This document shows positions 25,423-37,483 of a DNA stretch of 64,000 nt, piece after piece. The DNA is from Pseudonocardiales bacterium (GTDB lineage Bacteria > Actinomycetota > Actinomycetes > Mycobacteriales > Pseudonocardiaceae), in assembly GCA_019243635.1 (NCBI GenBank), contig JAFAUB010000012.1:1-64000 (forward strand). The letters are read 5' to 3'. The position numbers and the translations under genes were made by a program. Position 1 is the first letter of the stretch; each line of letters starts with the position of its first letter. The notes beneath the pieces were generated by a model that was not told the origin of the DNA, ran no database searches, and saw only the letters and a list, made by a program, of their open reading frames with translations.

Positions 25423-26883
25423 ATGACGACTGCCCCTGAGCAGGATGTGCGAGCGCGAAACGCCCTGACTGCACCGCTCACCCAGGAGGAGACGCTCTCC
25501 AGCCTGGGTCGCTACGAGTACGGATGGGCCGACTCCGACGTCGCCGGCTCCAGCGCGCAGCGTGGTCTGTCCGAAGCTGTGGTGCGTGACATCTCGGCCA
25601 GGAAGAACGAGCCGGAGTGGATGCTGGAAACCCGGCTGAAGGCGTTGCGCCTGTTCCAGCGCAAGCCGATGCCGCATTGGGGTGCCGACCTGTCCGGTAT
25701 CGACTTCGACAACATCAAGTACTTCGTCCGCTCGACCGAGAAGCAGGCCGCGTCCTGGGACGAGCTGCCCGATGACATCAAGACCACCTATGATCGGCTG
25801 GGCATCCCCGAGGCGGAGAAGGCCCGGCTGGTGGCCGGTGTGGCCGCGCAGTACGAGTCCGAGGTCGTCTACCACAAGATCCGCGAGGATCTGGAGGAGC
25901 TGGGCGTCCAGTTCCTGGACACCGATACCGCGCTGCGCGAGCAGCCGGAGATCTTCGAGCGGTACTTCGCCAGTGTGATCCCGGCGGGTGACAACAAGTT
26001 CGCCGCGCTGAACACCGCGGTGTGGTCCGGTGGGTCGTTCATCTACGTGCCGCCCGGCGTGCACGTCGACATCCCGCTGCAGGCCTACTTCCGGATCAAC
26101 ACCGAGAACATGGGCCAGTTCGAGCGGACGCTGATCATTGTCGACGAGGGCGCGTACGTGCACTACGTCGAGGGCTGCACGGCGCCCATCTACAAGTCCG
26201 ACTCGTTGCACTCGGCGGTCGTCGAGATCATCGTCAAGAAGGGCGGCCGCTGCCGCTACACCACGATCCAGAACTGGTCGAACAACGTCTACAACCTGGT
26301 CACCAAGCGGGCTACCGCAGCCGAGGGCGCGACCATGGAGTGGATCGACGGCAACCTCGGCTCCAAGGTCACCATGAAGTACCCGTCGGTCTGGCTGATG
26401 GGCGAGCACGCTAAGGGAGAGGTGCTCTCGGTGGCCTGCGCGGGCGAGGGCCAGCACCAGGACGCCGGGGCGAAGATGGTGCACGCCGCACCGCACACGT
26501 CGAGCACGATCGTGTCCAAGTCGGTGGCCCGCGGCGGCGGTCGCACCTCCTACCGCGGGCTGGTGCAGGTCAACGAGGGCAGCCACCACTCCCGCTCCAC
26601 GGTGAAGTGTGACGCCCTGCTGGTGGACCAGATCAGTCGCTCGGACACCTACCCCTACGTCGACATACGCGAGGACGACGTGTCGATGGGCCACGAGGCC
26701 ACCGTCTCCAAGGTCAGCGACGATCAGCTGTTCTATCTGATGAGCCGGGGGCTGACCGAGGACGAGGCGATGGCCATGATCGTGCGCGGGTTCATCGAGC
26801 CGATCGCCCGCGAGCTGCCCATGGAGTACGCCCTGGAGCTCAACCGCCTGATCGAGCTGCAGATGGAAGGAGCCGTCGGCTGA
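25423..26883 (+). CDS. sufB: Fe-S cluster assembly protein SufB
   Basis: This 486-residue scaffold subunit of the SufBCD complex has the usual SufB length and no intein, unlike the mycobacterial gene. Typical stretches are [19 protein letters not shown] near residue 30, [17 protein letters not shown] near 210, [10 protein letters not shown] with the conserved cysteine near 250, and [19 protein letters not shown] near the C-terminus. The complex builds 4Fe-4S clusters with sulfur from SufS/SufU. The ATG lies three bases after the sufR stop. Confidence 0.96.
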   Translation: MTTAPEQDVRARNALTAPLTQEETLSSLGRYEYGWADSDVAGSSAQRGLSEAVVRDISARKNEPEWMLETRLKALRLFQRKPMPHWGADLSGIDFDNIKYFVRSTEKQAASWDELPDDIKTTYDRLGIPEAEKARLVAGVAAQYESEVVYHKIREDLEELGVQFLDTDTALREQPEIFERYFASVIPAGDNKFAALNTAVWSGGSFIYVPPGVHVDIPLQAYFRINTENMGQFERTLIIVDEGAYVHYVEGCTAPIYKSDSLHSAVVEIIVKKGGRCRYTTIQNWSNNVYNLVTKRATAAEGATMEWIDGNLGSKVTMKYPSVWLMGEHAKGEVLSVACAGEGQHQDAGAKMVHAAPHTSSTIVSKSVARGGGRTSYRGLVQVNEGSHHSRSTVKCDALLVDQISRSDTYPYVDIREDDVSMGHEATVSKVSDDQLFYLMSRGLTEDEAMAMIVRGFIEPIARELPMEYALELNRLIELQMEGAVG

Positions 26884-26884
26884 T

Positions 26885-28093
26885 ATGACGGCTACCACTG
26901 GCCGGTCGGCCGAGCGCGGTCGCCTCGCGCACTCGCACGGCGCCGACACCACGCGGCACGGTGTGCCGATGGTCTCCCGGGGACAGCGGTTCACCTCCTA
27001 CGACGTGGACGCCTTCGAGGTGCCCGCGGGGCGGGAGGAGGAGTGGCGGTTCACCCCGCTGCGTCGGCTGCGCGGGCTGCACCAGGGCGTCGAGGCTACT
27101 GGCACCGCCCAGGTCAGTGTGCCGGCGGCCGAGGGGGTCATGGTCGAGGATGTGGGCTGCGGCGACCCGCGCCTGGGCGACGGCGGTGTCCCCGCCGACC
27201 GGGTCGCCGCGCAGGCCTGGAGCTCCGCGGCGCGGGCCACCGTGGTGACCATGCCGGCGCGGACCCGGATCGAGGACCCGGTGATGATCACCATTACCGG
27301 GCCGGGCGCCGGGGCGATCGCCTATGGGCACCTGCAGGTACGCCTCGAGGAGTTCGCTGAAGCCGTGGTGGTGCTCGACTACCGCGGCAGCGGCACCTAC
27401 GCGGAGAACGTCGAGCTGGTCGTCGCCGACGGTGCCCGGTTGACCCTGGTCAGTGTGCAGGACTGGGCCGACGACGCGGTGCACGTCGCCGCGCAGCACA
27501 CCCGGTTGGGCCGCGACGCGGTACTGCGCGCCACCACGGTGAGCCTGGGCGGCGACCTGGTCCGGCAGTCCTCGACGGTGACGTTCACCCAGCCCGGCGG
27601 CGACGCCGAGCTGCTCGGTCTGTACTTCGCCGACGCCGGGCAGCATCTGGAGCACCGCTTGCTGGTGGACCACGCTGTCCCCCATTGCCGGTCCACCGTC
27701 GCCTACAAGGGCGCGCTGCAGGGCAGCCCGGGAAAACCGGACGCGCGCACCGTGTGGATCGGCGACGTCCTGATCCGGGCCGCCGCTGAGGGCACCGAGA
27801 CCTTCGAGGTCAACCGCAACCTGGTGCTCACCGACGGTGCCCGGGCCGACTCGGTGCCCAACCTGGAGATCGAGACCGGGGAGATCGTCGGCGCCGGGCA
27901 CGCCAGCACCACTGGCCGCTTCGACGACGAGCAGCTGTTCTACCTGACCTCCCGGGGTATCCCCACCGAGCAGGCCCGCCGGCTGGTCGTGCGGGGCTTC
28001 TTCGACGAGATCCTGCAGAAGATCACCGTCACGCGGGTACGCGAGCGGCTGGCGGTGGCGATCGAGGCTGAGCTGGAGGCGGTGGGGGTATGA
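26885..28093 (+). CDS. sufD: Fe-S cluster assembly protein SufD
   Basis: This is a 402-residue beta-helix partner of SufB. Features are the N-terminal EEEWRFTPLRRLRGL, repeated beta strands in the middle, the conserved histidine stretch YKGALQGSPGKPDART, and the SufB/D-type C-terminus FYLTSRGIPTEQARRLVVRGFF. SufD with SufC supports iron entry into the SufB scaffold. It starts one base after the sufB stop and overlaps the next start (ATGA). Confidence 0.95.
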   Translation: MTATTGRSAERGRLAHSHGADTTRHGVPMVSRGQRFTSYDVDAFEVPAGREEEWRFTPLRRLRGLHQGVEATGTAQVSVPAAEGVMVEDVGCGDPRLGDGGVPADRVAAQAWSSAARATVVTMPARTRIEDPVMITITGPGAGAIAYGHLQVRLEEFAEAVVVLDYRGSGTYAENVELVVADGARLTLVSVQDWADDAVHVAAQHTRLGRDAVLRATTVSLGGDLVRQSSTVTFTQPGGDAELLGLYFADAGQHLEHRLLVDHAVPHCRSTVAYKGALQGSPGKPDARTVWIGDVLIRAAAEGTETFEVNRNLVLTDGARADSVPNLEIETGEIVGAGHASTTGRFDDEQLFYLTSRGIPTEQARRLVVRGFFDEILQKITVTRVRERLAVAIEAELEAVGV

Positions 28094-28419
28094 CCATGGT
28101 CCGGGTCTGCGGCCTGACCGACCTCAAGGACGACGTGCCCACCGGCTTCGAGGTCGACAGCGTGCCGGTGGTGCTGGTCCGCCAGGGCGAACAGGTGTAC
28201 GCGCTGGCCGACGTCTGCTCGCACGCTGAGATCGCGTTGTCCGAAGGCGAGGTGACCCGCAAGGGACTGGAGTGCTGGCTGCACGGATCGTGCTTCGACC
28301 TGGCCACCGGAGCGCCGTCCGCACCACCGGCATCCGAACCGGTGGACACCTACGCCGTGACGACTGACGGTGATGACGTGTATGTGGACCCGTCCATCGT
28401 GACAAACCGCTCATCGTGA
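28090..28419 (+). CDS. Rieske-type ferredoxin in the SUF operon
   Basis: The 109-residue Rieske domain has the 2Fe-2S ligands in CSHAEIALSEG (C-x-H) and CWLHGSCFD (C-x2-H). It resembles non-heme oxygenase ferredoxin subunits. In actinobacterial suf operons it stands between sufD and sufC and is thought to supply electrons for cluster assembly, though this has not been settled. Start by ATGA overlap with sufD. Confidence 0.93.
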   Translation: MTMVRVCGLTDLKDDVPTGFEVDSVPVVLVRQGEQVYALADVCSHAEIALSEGEVTRKGLECWLHGSCFDLATGAPSAPPASEPVDTYAVTTDGDDVYVDPSIVTNRSS

Positions 28420-28466
28420 CAACCGTTGATGGGGACCGACCGCTAGCGGGAGCTGAGACCACACCG

Positions 28467-31052
<2,586 letters not shown>

Positions 31053-31056
<4 letters not shown>

Positions 31057-31457
31057 GCCTGAACGAGGAGTCCGAGGTAGTGCGCGGTGCGGCCGGGATG
31101 CCTCAGGTCCCGACCCTCCATCCGGACGGCGAGCCGGCCGCCGTCGACGACGTCGAGGAAGCCATGCGCGATGTGGTCGACCCGGAGCTGGGCATCAACG
31201 TGGTCGATCTGGGCCTGGTCTACGACATCCGGGTCGACGAGAGCAACGTCGCCACCCTGGACATGACGCTGACCTCTGCGGCCTGCCCGCTGACCGACGT
31301 CATCGAGGACCAGACCCGCGCCGCGCTCACCGGTGGCCCCGGCGGGGGACTGGTCGAGGACGTGCGGATCAACTGGGTGTGGATACCGCCGTGGGGTCCG
31401 GACAAGATCACCGAAGACGGGCGGGAGCAACTACGCGCCCTGGGCTTCACCGTCTGA
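31053..31457 (+). CDS. sufT: SufT / DUF59 (MIP18) Fe-S maturation protein
   Basis: The product is 134 residues. The DUF59 domain has VDPELGINVVDLGLVYDI and the conserved LTSAACPLTDVI with its cysteine. It has a role in Fe-S cluster delivery. It is the last gene of the operon, overlapping sufU by ATGA. Confidence 0.93.
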
Positions 31458-31581
31458 CCCGCCGCGCGTCTGTGTCGACGCGGCCCCCCTGGTAGCACTG
31501 GCTGACCGTCGAGACCCCTTCGGCGCGCGGTCCGCGAGGTACTCGAGGCCGAGCGCGGTGCGCTTGCCATCGCCGCGCCGG
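31458..31581. other. Region after the SUF operon
   Basis: A weak hairpin follows the sufT stop (CCGCGCGTC against GACGCGG near 31461-31482), possibly the operon terminator. No gene is seen. Confidence 0.35.
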
Positions 31582-31692
31582 TTACCGCCGAGGCCGGTGC
31601 GCGGTCGTGAGAGCCCGGCGGACGGTGCGCTCGCCGGGGTGTGTTCGCTCTAGCACGGCGTTGACAGCCTCGGCGTCAAGCACCACTCTCAT
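31582..31692 (-). pseudogene. Truncated PIN-domain (VapC-like) toxin
   Basis: The ATG at 31692 overlaps the stop of the antitoxin remnant (ATGA), as in vapBC pairs. The 36-residue product (MRVVLDAEAVNAVLERTHPG, then VRRAL) is the first strand and helices of a PIN domain with the first catalytic aspartate. It then hits a stop at 31582, where a normal toxin has about 130 residues. The other acidic residues are lost, so it cannot be a functional nuclease. Confidence 0.65.
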
Positions 31693-31835
31693 CAGGCCGC
31701 CGAACCGCTCGGCCGGCGGAGTCGTGCCGGCTCCCGGCGTACGGCGTCATTGACCCTGCCGGACAGCCCACCCCCCTGGGCGGTCAGCTCGTCCACTAGG
31801 TCGGCGTCGAGCGTGACGGAGACCCTGCGCTTCAC
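31692..31835 (-). pseudogene. VapB-like ribbon-helix-helix antitoxin remnant
   Basis: VKRRVSVTLDADLVDELTAQ followed by SGRVNDAVRRE is a ribbon-helix-helix antitoxin core. The frame runs upstream to codons for DFGTPEP but there meets a TAG where a start codon would be expected; the GTG at 31835 is the only start left (47 residues). It is coupled by ATGA to the toxin fragment. Confidence 0.6.
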
Positions 31836-32053
31836 CGGCTCGGGCGTACCGAAGTCCTACAACACTCCTACCTCGACACTCCGGACTCGTGTCGCGGACC
31901 GCTGCCCGCCGCAACCCCTCATCGCAGCCCATGCCGATCGACAGGATCCGGACCGCTCCGGTGTGGTGCGTTGGAGGAGCCGGCGACGTCAACGGGTACG
32001 GTTCGGGCCGGCCGCGTGGTCGGGCAGTCGGTCGATGTCGAAGGGAGACGACG

Positions 32054-33310
32054 ATGACGAGTTCTGCACCTGTCACTGCTGCGGAGCCGGTGTTAGTCAG
32101 GCAGGTGGTGGAGTTCGTCAGGTGGGTCGGGGACGGCCGCAGGCTCACCCAGAAGGGAGCCGTCACCCTGGCCGATGCCAGGGTTGTCGTCGAGCGGTTG
32201 GGTACCGGGGACGAGCTCGATCCCGCGATCGGTGAGCGGGTGTTCAAGACCAGGTCGAGTGTGGAGCTGCTGGGTCTGAGCCTGATCGTGGAGTGGGCCA
32301 AAGCGGCGCGGCTGGTGCGGGTCGTCCGCGGTCGGCTGGTGCCGGTCAAGAAGGCCGCCGCGCTGCTCGACCGGCCGGCGGAGCTGTGGACGGCGTTGTT
32401 CGAGGTGTTCGGGCGGCTCGGCCCGGCGTTTCTGCCCTCGGGATGGGGCGAGTCGTTCCTGCGTTCGGAGTTCGCTGCCGGCTTCGATGCGCTGCTGTCC
32501 GTGCTGTACGGACGCGACGGCGCGGTCGGCTTGGACGAGCTGTGCGATCTGGCGTGGCACACCGTGACGGCACCCTACGTGCTTGATGACGCCACCGACA
32601 TACAGCTGACCACGACACGTCGCATGAACGACCGCGATGTTCGGCGCACCCTTAGTACGCTGGCCCGGCTGGGTGCGGTGACCCTGACCGAGGACGCCGC
32701 CGAGCTGACCGCGACCGGCCGGCGTGGGACCCGTCGCATGCGGGGGGAGCCTGAGCCCGGCGATCCCGTCCACCAGATCACCGTCACGTTGGCTGAGGTG
32801 ACGGATCCCCCCGTGTGGCGGCGGCTGCTGATCCCGGCCACCATGTCGCTGAGCAGGCTGCACGAGGTGATCCAGACGGCGATGGGCTGGCAGAACTGTC
32901 ATCTGCACAGTTTCACCGACGGCAACCGCACGTACGGCCTGCCGGACCCGGAACTCGAGTTCACCGACGAGCGCTCAGTGCGACTCGGTGATCTCGACCT
33001 AAACCGCGGCGCCATCCGCTACAGCTACGACTTCGGCGACGACTGGGAGCACGAGATCCTCATCGAGGCGCTCGGGGCGGCTGAGCCGGGCGAAAGCTAC
33101 CCCCGATGCATCGGCGGCGGGGGCGCCTGCCCGCCGGAGGACTGCGGCGGGCCGCCGGGCTATGCGCAACTCCGGGAGGTTCTCGCTGATCCGGGCGACG
33201 AGGAGCATGACGACATGGTTCGGTGGCTGGGCTTGGAGCACGCCTGCGAGTTCGATCCGGCCGCCTTCGACATCGAGCTGGTGAACCGCGAGCTCCGCGC
33301 GGGGCGCTAG
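32054..33310 (+). CDS. Plasmid pRiA4b ORF-3 family protein
   Basis: The product is 418 residues with ATG at 32054 after AAGGGAG. The N-terminal 230 residues are helical (WVGDGRRLTQKGAVTLADAR, then EWAKAARLVRV), probably winged-helix. The C-terminal 170 residues are the pRiA4b ORF-3/IS1096 TnpR-like domain: VWRRLLIPATMSLSRLHEVI, MGWQNCHLHSF, YSYDFGDDWEHEI and CIGGGGACPPEDCGGPPGYA. The domain occurs on mobile elements and in chromosomes; its biochemical role is unknown. The cysteines in the last segment could bind metal. Confidence 0.85.
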   Translation: MTSSAPVTAAEPVLVRQVVEFVRWVGDGRRLTQKGAVTLADARVVVERLGTGDELDPAIGERVFKTRSSVELLGLSLIVEWAKAARLVRVVRGRLVPVKKAAALLDRPAELWTALFEVFGRLGPAFLPSGWGESFLRSEFAAGFDALLSVLYGRDGAVGLDELCDLAWHTVTAPYVLDDATDIQLTTTRRMNDRDVRRTLSTLARLGAVTLTEDAAELTATGRRGTRRMRGEPEPGDPVHQITVTLAEVTDPPVWRRLLIPATMSLSRLHEVIQTAMGWQNCHLHSFTDGNRTYGLPDPELEFTDERSVRLGDLDLNRGAIRYSYDFGDDWEHEILIEALGAAEPGESYPRCIGGGGACPPEDCGGPPGYAQLREVLADPGDEEHDDMVRWLGLEHACEFDPAAFDIELVNRELRAGR

Positions 33311-33324
33311 AGACACCGACATCA

Positions 33325-34647
33325 TCAAGATGATCTTTCGCATCGCGGTGTCGGCTCCGCCGAGGTGCGTGCGGGCTGCGGACAGGGTCGCCAGGTGAGC
33401 GGGTGCGGTGCCACCGCCGGCTCGCCGTTCAGCGGGGCCATGGCCAGGTGGGCCACGCCCTGGATCACATCGCCGATGCAGACCGTACCGGTGCACCGGC
33501 CCTCGGGGCTCAGCACGACGATGTCGTCGTACCTCCGGTGCGCCGCGCTGCTGCGCACCAGCTCCAGCGCAGCCAGCGCGCTGGAGCTGGAGGGGAGTAC
33601 CCGCGGCTCGTCGCCGAGCCGGGCGGCCTCCCGCTGGGCGTACAGGGCGTACCCGTAGGCCCCGCTGACGGCGAGCAGGAACCGGTTGCGGTCCAGGGTG
33701 CACCGCGGTCTGCCGTCCGCATCCACCAACACCACCCCGCTGATCGTCGGCCGACCGCTGAACACGGCGCGGACCTCCTCCCCCGTGGCCGATAGCGACA
33801 GAGCGACGGCGGGGTGCATGAAGTCGGTGATCCGCGCCCCGGGTAGGTCGCGGGCCGGGGCCGGGGAACCCGGTGCTCGGAACTCCGCGATACCCGCGAT
33901 CGGCAGGTAGGTCAGGGGACGGCGGTTGGGTGGCCCCAGAAGATCGCCCTGCGCGATGCCCACCCCGTACTGGCGCAGGGCGGCCAGCTGTTCCGAGCTT
34001 TCCACCCCCTCGGCTGTCACCTGCGCCCCGATTCGGGTAGCCAGATGCAGGAGCGCCTCGAGGACGGCCACACAGCTGCCTTCCCCCGGCAGCCCGGCGA
34101 CGACCTCGCGATCCATTTTGATCAGATCGGGCCTGGCCTCGGCGAGCACCGTCAGTGGGTAGCTCCCGGCGCCCACTCCGTCGAACGCGATGCGATACCC
34201 GAGGTGGCGCAGCCGGTGCAGCCCGGCGAACAGCGGCTCCGGCTGGAGCGCGGTGTCCGCCGGGTTGATCTCCAGCACCGTCTGGCTCGGCGGCCGCCCG
34301 GTGTCGCTCAGCGCGTGGTGCAGCGGTGCGAGAGTCTCGCCTTCGGCGACAACGGTGTCGGCCATCAGGTTGAGGTGCAACGGCAGCAGTGTCTCGTGCT
34401 CCGAAGAGCACCGCGCGGCCGCCACGGCCAACGTCACGTCGAGCTTTTCCAGCCCTCCCTCGTGAGCGGCTTTACGTAACAGCGACCGCACATCGTGGTC
34501 GACGGGTCGGGCGAGCATCTCCATCGCCATCACGCCGCCGGTGCGCAGGTTGACCAGCGGTTGAAACGCGAACCGGGCGTCAACCGATGTTTCGTGCACC
34601 GGGCGATAGTGCCTCGCGCTATGAGCACCCGGCAAACCGCTGTGCAT
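33325..34647 (-). CDS. Degenerate EAL-domain protein with CBS-like tail
   Basis: This is a 440-residue protein. Residues 20-235 are an EAL c-di-GMP phosphodiesterase fold: AMEMLARP (Glu kept), HLNLM (Asn kept), VLEINPADT (second Glu lost), AFDGVGAG where active enzymes have DDFG (first Asp lost), DLIKMD (Lys kept), AEGVES and QGDLLG. The loss of at least two metal-binding positions suggests a c-di-GMP sensor rather than a hydrolase. Residues 250-410 form a CBS-type pair (ITDFMHPAVALS, then DRNRFLLAVSGAYGYALYAQ). There is no signal or membrane segment. Confidence 0.82.
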   Translation of the reverse strand: MHSGLPGAHSARHYRPVHETSVDARFAFQPLVNLRTGGVMAMEMLARPVDHDVRSLLRKAAHEGGLEKLDVTLAVAAARCSSEHETLLPLHLNLMADTVVAEGETLAPLHHALSDTGRPPSQTVLEINPADTALQPEPLFAGLHRLRHLGYRIAFDGVGAGSYPLTVLAEARPDLIKMDREVVAGLPGEGSCVAVLEALLHLATRIGAQVTAEGVESSEQLAALRQYGVGIAQGDLLGPPNRRPLTYLPIAGIAEFRAPGSPAPARDLPGARITDFMHPAVALSLSATGEEVRAVFSGRPTISGVVLVDADGRPRCTLDRNRFLLAVSGAYGYALYAQREAARLGDEPRVLPSSSSALAALELVRSSAAHRRYDDIVVLSPEGRCTGTVCIGDVIQGVAHLAMAPLNGEPAVAPHPLTWRPCPQPARTSAEPTPRCERSS

Positions 34648-34761
34648 CTATTCACATGGTGTTCACCTCGCGGCGGCGGTGTCACGAAGAGAAGAGAATT
34701 CGTCTATCTTCATGAGAGCGGCTGGATAGCTACCGGTTCGGTCCCGTCAGTCGACCGGTGC

Positions 34762-36603
34762 CTATCCGGAGTCGAGGGTGTCCAGAATCTCCCGGCCGTA
34801 GCGCGCCAGCTTGTTCTCACCGACACCGCTGATCGTGCCGAGCTCGGCCAGGGTCGCGGGGGACTCGGTGGCGATCTGGCGCAGGGTGGCGTCGTGGAAG
34901 ATCACGTAGGCGGGCACGCCCTGCTCTTTCGCGGCGGCGGCGCGCCAGGCGCGGAGCCGCTCGAACACCGGCGTCGCCGCCTCGGGCAGCTCGACGGGTG
35001 CGGCACGGCGAGGTTTGGTCGTTCTCGGTACGGCTTGTGCCACCCGTTCGGGTTCGCGGCGCAGCAGGACCCGGCGTTGCCTGCTCAGCACCTCGCCGCT
35101 GGAGTCGGTGAGTACCAACGTGCCGTAGTCGCCCTCGACGCCGAGCAGCCGCTGGGCCAGCAGCTGGCGCACCACCCCGCGCCATTCGCCCTCGCGCAGC
35201 TCGGTGCCGATGCCGAACACCGTCAGACTGTCGTGGCCGAACTGGGTGACCTTGGGCGTCTTCCTGCCGAGTAGAATGTCGATCACCTGGCCCGCGCCGA
35301 AGCGCTGGCGACGCTCGCGGTCCAGGCGCAGTACGGTCGAGAGGAGCTTCTGCGCGGCGATCGTGCCGTCCCACGACTCCGGCGGTGACAGGCAGGTGTC
35401 GCAGTTGCCACACGCGGTGGCCTGCTGGCCGAAGTATGCGAGCAGCTGGCCGCGGCGACACTCGACCGTCTCACACAGGGCCAGCATGGCGTCGAGGTGG
35501 GTGGCGAGGCGGCGGCGGTGGGCATCGTCGCCCTCGCCGCCGTCGATCAGCTTGCGTTGCTGCACGACGTCGGCTAGACCGTAGGCCAGCCAGGCGGTGG
35601 AGGGCAGGCCGTCCCGGCCGGCCCGGCCGGTCTCCTGGTAATAGCCCTCGACGGACCTGGGCAGGTCGAGGTGGGCGACGAAGCGCACGTCGGGCTTGTC
35701 GATGCCCATGCCGAACGCGATCGTCGCGACCATGACCACGCCGTCCTCGCGCAGGAAGCGCGCCTGGTTCTCGGCCCGAGTGCGCGCGTCGAGCCCCGCG
35801 TGGTAGGGCAGTGCCTCGATCCCGTTCTCCACCAGGAAGGCCGCGGTCTTCTCCACCGACGCCCGCGACAGGCAGTAGACGATGCCCGCGTCGCCGGAGT
35901 GCTCGGCGCGCAGCAGCTCCAGCAGCTGCCGCTTGGGCTCGTTCTTGCCCACGATGCGGTACTGGATGTTCGGGCGGTCGAAGCTCGCCACGAAGTGACG
36001 GGCGTCGACCAGGTTCAGCCGGGACGCGATCTCGGCGTGGGTCGCCTTGGTGGCCGTCGCGGTCAGCGCGACGCGGGGCACGGTGGGCCACCGCTCGTGC
36101 AGCGCGGACAGGGCGAGGTAGTCGGGTCGGAAGTCGTGCCCCCACTGGGCGACGCAGTGCGCCTCGTCGATGGCGAACAGCGAGATCGTGCCGCGGTCCA
36201 GCAGGCTGCCCGTCGACTCGACGCGCAGCCGTTCCGGCGCCAGGTAGAGCAGGTCCAGCGCACCCGTGAGGAAGGCGGACTCCACCTGGCGGCGCTCGTG
36301 TGCCTGCTGAGTGGAGTTGAGGAACCCGGCCCGGACGCCGAGTGCGGTCAGGGCGTCGACCTGGTCCTGCATCAGCGCGATGAGCGGCGAGATGACGACG
36401 CCGACGCCTTCTCGCACGAGCGCGGGGACCTGGTAGCACAGCGACTTGCCGCCACCGGTCGGCATGAGTACGAGTGCGTCACCACCTGCGATGACGTGGT
36501 CGATGACCTTCTGCTGCGCTCCCCGGAACGAGTCGTAGCCGAAGACCCGGCGCAGCACCCGTACGGCATCGCTCGCGTCGGGTCCCGTTCCGCCGGCAGC
36601 CAT
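34762..36603 (-). CDS. recQ: ATP-dependent DNA helicase RecQ
   Basis: This is a 613-residue 3'-5' helicase for recombination and repair. Order: helicase core with Walker [13 protein letters not shown], the DEAH box [18 protein letters not shown] and motif [12 protein letters not shown]; zinc-binding cysteines in the [12 protein letters not shown] and ACGNCDTC stretch; RQC winged helix; C-terminal HRDC domain ([19 protein letters not shown], then [12 protein letters not shown]). All parts appear intact. Confidence 0.96.
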   Translation of the reverse strand: MAAGGTGPDASDAVRVLRRVFGYDSFRGAQQKVIDHVIAGGDALVLMPTGGGKSLCYQVPALVREGVGVVISPLIALMQDQVDALTALGVRAGFLNSTQQAHERRQVESAFLTGALDLLYLAPERLRVESTGSLLDRGTISLFAIDEAHCVAQWGHDFRPDYLALSALHERWPTVPRVALTATATKATHAEIASRLNLVDARHFVASFDRPNIQYRIVGKNEPKRQLLELLRAEHSGDAGIVYCLSRASVEKTAAFLVENGIEALPYHAGLDARTRAENQARFLREDGVVMVATIAFGMGIDKPDVRFVAHLDLPRSVEGYYQETGRAGRDGLPSTAWLAYGLADVVQQRKLIDGGEGDDAHRRRLATHLDAMLALCETVECRRGQLLAYFGQQATACGNCDTCLSPPESWDGTIAAQKLLSTVLRLDRERRQRFGAGQVIDILLGRKTPKVTQFGHDSLTVFGIGTELREGEWRGVVRQLLAQRLLGVEGDYGTLVLTDSSGEVLSRQRRVLLRREPERVAQAVPRTTKPRRAAPVELPEAATPVFERLRAWRAAAAKEQGVPAYVIFHDATLRQIATESPATLAELGTISGVGENKLARYGREILDTLDSG

Positions 36604-36757
36604 CGGGCGATCCTAGGACCGCCGCCCTCGCGTACCGTGAGACGGCCTGGAACCGGACAGACGCCGCAGTGATGAGTTCTCCCCGCGCCGCGGTGTCATA
36701 GGGAAGACGGCTGACAATCGCGAAGCACCGGCCCGCCGGTGCGGGAAAGGAGACACC

Positions 36758-37135
36758 ATGGGACAGCCGGTAGTGCACTTCGAGATCATGGGTAAGGACG
36801 GCGCCGGGTTGCGGTCCTTCTACTCGGACCTCTTCGGGTGGGAGATCAACTTCAACAACCCGCTGAACTACGGGATGGTGCAGCGCACCGGGGACGCCTC
36901 CGCCGAGGACACCGGAATCGGTGGCGGCATCGCGGTGGCTCCGGAGGGCTACGCCGGTCACGTCACCTTCTACGTCGAGGTGCCCGACGTCGAGGCCGCG
37001 CTCGCCCAGGCGGAGAGCCTCGGCGGCTCCCGGATGATGGGACCGGAGCAGGTCATGGAGCAGGTCGAGATCGGTCTCTTCCACGACCCCGAGGGGCACC
37101 TGATCGGAATCGTCAAGACCCTGCCGCGGAGCTGA
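36758..37135 (+). CDS. VOC family (glyoxalase-like) protein
   Basis: The product is 125 residues with AAAGGAG upstream of the ATG. Paired beta-alpha-beta-beta-beta modules are seen: VHFEIMGKDGAGLRSFYSDL with the first metal-ligand position (His), then GHVTFYVEVPDVEAAL and FHDPEGHLIGIVK. This is the single-domain type common in actinobacteria (27 kDa antigen Cfp30B-like halves). The substrate is unknown. Confidence 0.88.
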   Translation: MGQPVVHFEIMGKDGAGLRSFYSDLFGWEINFNNPLNYGMVQRTGDASAEDTGIGGGIAVAPEGYAGHVTFYVEVPDVEAALAQAESLGGSRMMGPEQVMEQVEIGLFHDPEGHLIGIVKTLPRS

Positions 37136-37483
37136 GCGCGCGGACACGCTCCGGTGACGGAAGGCCCCGCTGGCTCGTCGTGTGTGCGCCTGCGGTTCCG
37201 CGGAACACCGCATAGTGCCGCAGGGGCTTGATCGCCGAAAGTGAGCCGTAGCGGTGCAGCCGCGAACGGCTACGGCCCACTTTCGGCGATCTTCGCCTCG
37301 GCTTGCCGAGGTGATCTTGAAACGGCCGCGAACGCGACCTCGACCGGCGCCGCTGACTCCGAGGGCCAGCGAGGCCGATTACCCCAAGGTGCTGAATCCG
37401 ATGCTGGTCTGGATCTCGTCGAAGATCACGAGGATCCGCTCACCTGTCTTTCCGCAGTTGCGCGGAACAGTACTCGGGGGTAG
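37136..37483. other. Gap between convergent VOC gene and trpS
   Basis: This gap is about 350 bp. It holds the long inverted repeat at 37230-37291, and otherwise only weak open frames in several directions with no family resemblance. Confidence 0.5.
37230..37291. terminator. 23-bp stem inverted repeat
   Basis: The arms at 37230-37252 (GATCGCCGAAAGTGAGCCGT and three more bases) and 37269-37291 are complementary with one mismatch around a 16-base loop. Located between convergent genes, it is a likely bidirectional terminator; the GATC ends and length also resemble a small dispersed repeat. Confidence 0.6.

Noticed and set aside
25174..26994. 606-codon frame on the minus strand
   Set aside because: Antisense to sufB, which has unmistakable family motifs.
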